In this document: positions 60,875-64,000 of the stretch, in pieces
How positions within the stretch are numbered: the stretch's first letter is position 1
Layout: each line of letters starts with the position of its first letter
NCBI RefSeq assembly: GCF_900105555.1
Contig: NZ_FNTZ01000001.1
Span: forward strand, 2,604,001 to 2,668,000
Source: Pseudomonas coleopterorum
GTDB taxonomy: Bacteria > Pseudomonadota > Gammaproteobacteria > Pseudomonadales > Pseudomonadaceae
DNA length: 64,000 bases
Reading direction: 5' to 3'
Position numbers and translations under genes: made by a program
The notes under the pieces: model-generated
What the model saw: only the letters and a program-made list of their open reading frames with translations
Databases searched by the model: none
What the model was told of the DNA's origin: nothing

Positions 60875-61624
60875 TCAGGCCGGTACCCTGGCGGGATTCA
60901 CCTTCAGCGGGCAATTGCCGCACAGTTCGAGCTCGGGCAAGAGATAACGCACGCAGCAGACCTTGCGCTCGCGGCGCAAGGTGGGTTGGCCGCTGGCGTC
61001 GTCGATGGGCAGGTAGCGCACCGGCTGGAACAGCGGGTTGCGGGTGCCATCGGGGCGTGTCTTGGTTTCCAGCAGAGCGCGGCCCGGCGCCAGGCGTTCG
61101 GCAGGCATGCCGGCCTTGGCCATCAGGTTGAGCAGGTTTTCGAAGTAGTTGCCGGCGTTGCTCCACAGCACCTTGGGCGAGAGTTTGGTCTGACTGGCGA
61201 GGGCCTGGAACAACGGCTGCAGATGATCGTCGAGCAGGCCCGCGAACAGCTCGAACGGATCGTTCACATCGGCGGCGAACGGTGCGCCTTTGTCGCTCAG
61301 ACGAAAGCCTTGCGGCAGCGCGCCGTCGTCCAGCAACAAGGCTGTGTCGCCCAGCCCCAGCGGCAGCCGCCAGCGCAACAGCAACGTGGCGCCCATCACC
61401 GGCGGCAACAGCTTGACGATGTAGTGCTTGGCCCACAACGACACCCAGGCACGGCGATCATCGCCGCTGTAGCGCTGACCGAATCGCCGCTGAAGCTCGG
61501 CGAAGGCAGCGGGCGCCAGCAGCTCATCGTACACCGTGGCTGGCCGCGGATCGTCGGCCAGCACCAACACGTCCCGGTAGGCTTCGAAATCGCCGCGAAA
61601 CAGCGGCGCAAGCACGTCTATCAT
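60875..61624 (-). CDS. fhuF: siderophore-iron reductase FhuF-like protein
   Basis: This 249-residue protein carries the C-terminal [2Fe-2S] motif of FhuF proteins: CC at residues 223-224, then CGNC with Cys235 and Cys238. FhuF reduces ferric iron bound to hydroxamate siderophores in the cytoplasm, releasing it. It is the last gene of the leftward group NRPS end - PvdA-like - FhuF, 90 bp after the hydroxylase, so it would be made together with the siderophore enzymes. The N-terminal part is all cytoplasmic. Confidence 0.9.
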   Translation of the reverse strand: MIDVLAPLFRGDFEAYRDVLVLADDPRPATVYDELLAPAAFAELQRRFGQRYSGDDRRAWVSLWAKHYIVKLLPPVMGATLLLRWRLPLGLGDTALLLDDGALPQGFRLSDKGAPFAADVNDPFELFAGLLDDHLQPLFQALASQTKLSPKVLWSNAGNYFENLLNLMAKAGMPAERLAPGRALLETKTRPDGTRNPLFQPVRYLPIDDASGQPTLRRERKVCCVRYLLPELELCGNCPLKVNPARVPA

Positions 61625-61714
61625 CAGCCCCTGGCACCTGTGGTCATGTGAGCAAGTGAATGAGAAACAGCATCATTCACCCAGCATATCCGATCCGCCG
61701 CTCCTGTTCAGCCA

Positions 61715-63064
61715 TCACGCCGAGAGGCTTCGCCCCACCGTGCGGCGTGGGACGTTCGGGCGGTCCTGGTCGACGCCCTCCAGACGCTGCTCCAGGGCAG
61801 CGGCGATCTCCCCGGAGCGGGCCGGCAGCACCGACAGGAGCGTGTCGCTCAGCCCATGGGAGTGCTGGCTGAAGCCCTGGATGAAGACCGGCGTTTCGAG
61901 CTCCGGGCGGGCGATCAACTGGTAGTCGCGGTCGACCCGGAAGTCGTCCAGGTAGTCCTTGAGCGGAGCGAGCAGTTCGCGATGCGAGCGACGTTCGTAA
62001 CCGGTGGCCAGAATCACCGCATCGTAACGCCGCGCTTCGGTGCTGCCGGTGGCCAGGTCGCGCAGTTGCAGTTGCACGCGGCCATCGACGTCAGTGGCGC
62101 TTTCGATCATGCGTCGGCAGAGAAAACCATGGCGCTCGACGCCGGAGACTTTCTGGCGATAGAGCATGGCGTAGATGCGCTCGATCAGGTCCAGGTCCAC
62201 CACCGAGTAATTGGTGTTGTGGTACTCGCGGATCAAACGCTCACGTTCGGTTTCGGGCTGATTGAACACCAGGTCGGTGTAATCCGGGCCGAAAATTTCG
62301 TTGACGAACGGGCTGTCGTCCGCCGGCTTGAGCACGGCGGCGCGCAGAATCATGTCGACCTGAACGTTGGGGTAGCTGTCGTTGAGGTCGATGAACGCCT
62401 CGGCGGCGCTCTGCCCCGCGCCCACCACCGCGATGCGCATCGGCTCGCCACGGCTGCAGGGTTGGGTGGCCATGGCCGACAGGTAACGGGCATGGTGGAA
62501 CACCCGTGGGTCGTCCTTGAACGAGGCGAACGCCTGGGGGATCTTCGGCGTGCCGCCGGTGCTGACGATCACCGAGCGGGTCTGGCGCTGGACTTCGCGG
62601 CCCTGGTGCTGGCTGACCACGTTCAGGCGCTGCACCCGGCCATCCCCTTCCACGATCGGCTCGACACGCAGCACCTGCTCGCCATAGCGGCTCTGCTCGG
62701 CGAACTGCTGCGCGACCCAGCGCAGGTAGTCGTTGTACTCCATGCGGCAGGGGTAAAAGGTGCCGAGGTTGATGAAATCCACCAGGCGACCGTGGGCCTT
62801 GAGGTAGCTGACGAACGAGAAGCGGCTGGAGGGGTTGCGCAGGGTCACCAGGTCCTTGAGAAACGAAATCTGCAGTTCGCTCTGGGCGACCAGGGTGTTG
62901 CCGTGCCAGCTGTAGTCGGGCTGACGCTCCAGAAACAGCGCGTCGAACGGCCGGCCGCCCTGCTCCGCGCGCTCTTGCAAGGCGATGGCCAGGGCCAGAT
63001 TGGACGGGCCGAAGCCGATGCCGATGAGGTCGTGGGGAGCCGTCGGGGTGAGGTGCTGCGTCAT
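61715..63064 (-). CDS. pvdA: L-ornithine N5-monooxygenase (PvdA-like)
   Basis: This 449-residue flavin enzyme hydroxylates the side-chain amine of ornithine (or lysine) to make the hydroxamate precursor for siderophores. The FAD motif is GIGFGPSNLALAIAL near residue 16. The substrate region is SELQISFLKDLVTLRNPSSRFSFVSYL, the NADPH motif is VVGAGQSAAEAF, and the late ATGYERR completes the fold. The sequence is close to P. aeruginosa PvdA by recall. An internal hairpin (63102-63123) separates it from the NRPS end. Pyoverdine is one possible product; another hydroxamate peptide is equally possible. Confidence 0.93.
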   Translation of the reverse strand: MTQHLTPTAPHDLIGIGFGPSNLALAIALQERAEQGGRPFDALFLERQPDYSWHGNTLVAQSELQISFLKDLVTLRNPSSRFSFVSYLKAHGRLVDFINLGTFYPCRMEYNDYLRWVAQQFAEQSRYGEQVLRVEPIVEGDGRVQRLNVVSQHQGREVQRQTRSVIVSTGGTPKIPQAFASFKDDPRVFHHARYLSAMATQPCSRGEPMRIAVVGAGQSAAEAFIDLNDSYPNVQVDMILRAAVLKPADDSPFVNEIFGPDYTDLVFNQPETERERLIREYHNTNYSVVDLDLIERIYAMLYRQKVSGVERHGFLCRRMIESATDVDGRVQLQLRDLATGSTEARRYDAVILATGYERRSHRELLAPLKDYLDDFRVDRDYQLIARPELETPVFIQGFSQHSHGLSDTLLSVLPARSGEIAAALEQRLEGVDQDRPNVPRRTVGRSLSA

Positions 63065-63101
63065 GTGACCGATTCCTTCCAGAAGAGGGTGTAGGAGCGA
63101 G

Positions 63102-63123
63102 GGCCGCAGGGTTGCCTGCGGCC
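63102..63123. other. GC-rich hairpin between the NRPS end and pvdA-like gene
   Basis: GGCCGCAGG and CCTGCGGCC (9-bp stem, 4-base loop) follow a GTAGGAGC stretch. There is no T tract, so it looks more like a REP half-element or attenuator than a full terminator. Confidence 0.5.
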
Positions 63124-63139
63124 TTCGGGTGACGTGTTC

Positions 63140-64000
63140 CTAGAAGACGCTCGTGGCCTCGGCAAATTTAGCCACCTCCGATCGCCTGCCGCTTTCGAGG
63201 GCCTTCAGGGCCTGCGCCAGATCGGCCATGAAGCCGGGGTGACGGACGATGTCCAGGTGGTGCGCACCCGCTACACAGCGCTGCTCGACCACCTCGACCA
63301 ACCCGTTCCAGTCGCGCAGGCGCTCGCTACGGGTCAGGGAGTCCTCGGCCTGCCAGACGTGCGCCGCTATGGCCAGAGGTTCGAGCACATGGCGCGCGGC
63401 TTTCAAACGCTTGTCGAGCAATGCCCATTGCTCGAATTCGCGGGAGAGCAGATCCGGTCCATCGCAGGGCAATTGGCCGTCGTGGGCCAGCACGTACTCG
63501 GCCAACGCATCGCGTTCGCGCGCGTCCATCAGCGCGAACAGACCGCGCCATTGCGTCGCCATGGCCGAGCGCGCCAGCCAGTGCTCCAGCAGCGGTTGCG
63601 CGCGATCCCGGGTGGCAGCGTCCAATGGCTGACGTGGATGAAAGGGCACCGACTCGAACACGTCCACCAGGCCGAGGAACTCGACCTGGGCGCGCCCTTG
63701 CAGCAAGCGTGCGGTTTCCAGCGCCAGTTCGCCTCCGGATGACCAGCCGAGCAAGGCGCAGCGGCCCCCCTTGACGGTACGGACGATGTACTCGGCATAT
63801 TCGCTGGCGAGCGCCAGCACGTCGTAGCCACGCCAGCGCTGCTCGGTGTAGACATGGCTGACGAAACCATACACCGGCCGATCCTCGCCCAGTGCCGCCA
63901 CCAATGGCTTGAATTCGCTGCTGTTGACGATCAGCCCAGGCAGACAGAATAGCGGCACGCCGCTGCCAGAACGGCTCAGAAACACTACCTCGGGCTCGGC
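63140..64000 (-). CDS. thioesterase domain, probable C-terminus of an NRPS (runs off the right edge)
   Basis: The reading frame is open through the right edge, and 286 residues are visible. It is a type I thioesterase fold: VPLFCLPGLIVNSSEF at the start, the nucleophilic serine in GWSSGGELALE, and a C-terminal His in AGAHHLDIVRHPG. Codons upstream of the GTG at 63985 stay in frame (AEPEVVFLSRSGSG), so this is more likely the end of a large nonribosomal peptide synthetase than a free-standing protein. It would release or cyclise the peptide. With the ornithine hydroxylase next to it, a hydroxamate siderophore is the natural product, by inference. Confidence 0.85.
   Translation of the reverse strand, partial: AEPEVVFLSRSGSGVPLFCLPGLIVNSSEFKPLVAALGEDRPVYGFVSHVYTEQRWRGYDVLALASEYAEYIVRTVKGGRCALLGWSSGGELALETARLLQGRAQVEFLGLVDVFESVPFHPRQPLDAATRDRAQPLLEHWLARSAMATQWRGLFALMDARERDALAEYVLAHDGQLPCDGPDLLSREFEQWALLDKRLKAARHVLEPLAIAAHVWQAEDSLTRSERLRDWNGLVEVVEQRCVAGAHHLDIVRHPGFMADLAQALKALESGRRSEVAKFAEATSVF

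Overview
The window looks like a chromosomal segment of a Pseudomonas species (P. putida / P. fluorescens lineage, strain unknown). The reasons are high GC content, three flavours of REP repeat with a REP-associated transposase (RAYT), a PvdA-like ornithine hydroxylase, many sigma-54 promoters, paired TRAP and ABC uptake operons, and a typical complement of Pseudomonas genes. I saw no rRNA, tRNA, CRISPR, prophage or complete insertion sequence. All calls come from reading the sequence and translated frames; no database search was run.

Region 1 (1-10.7 kb) is a catabolic module. A short sigma-54 activator (499-1563) lies upstream of a partial SDR dehydrogenase, followed by a divergent LysR regulator. 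A TRAP transporter plus a second SDR (6560 down to 2856) is divergent from a thiolase / acyl-CoA ligase / PPC (DUF296) / PPC operon (6972-10673). The 411 bp between them carries two back-to-back sigma-54 promoters and a four-arm palindromic activator site. I read this as one regulon that imports a carboxylic acid, activates it with CoA, oxidises it and cleaves it thiolytically, with two unexplained PPC proteins. It is the best candidate here for an undescribed system.

Region 2 (10.7-38.3 kb, mostly minus strand) holds two complete oligopeptide-type ABC importers. These are accompanied by two DszC/SfnB-like flavin oxidoreductases, an NtaA/DszA-type FMN monooxygenase, an aldo/keto reductase, an ABC exporter and three related TonB-dependent receptors. 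Every TonB receptor gene has a near-consensus sigma-54 promoter, and a weaker one precedes the first importer operon. The likely overall job is uptake across both membranes and oxidative cleavage of an organosulfur or similar compound. MgtC-like and GNAT genes are interspersed.

Region 3 (38.4-51.5 kb) is housekeeping and accessory sequence: a PhnA-like membrane protein with a strong terminator, a PatB-like C-S lyase, a 106-bp REP-rich tandem array, DUF72 and HhH proteins, RlhA (U32), an HPP-CBS protein, a DJ-1/PfpI protein, a DUF1624 membrane protein with a Zur-like box, a GAF-PAS-GGDEF-EAL protein and a small lipoprotein.

Region 4 (51.5-59.7 kb) has a polar amino-acid ABC importer with a divergent LysR gene, then a second TRAP transporter in an operon with a class III aminotransferase.

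Region 5 (60-64 kb) is an iron locus. It holds a FhuC-like ATPase behind a Fur-like box and, on the opposite strand, the thioesterase end of an apparent NRPS, a PvdA-like ornithine N5-hydroxylase and a FhuF-like ferric-siderophore reductase.
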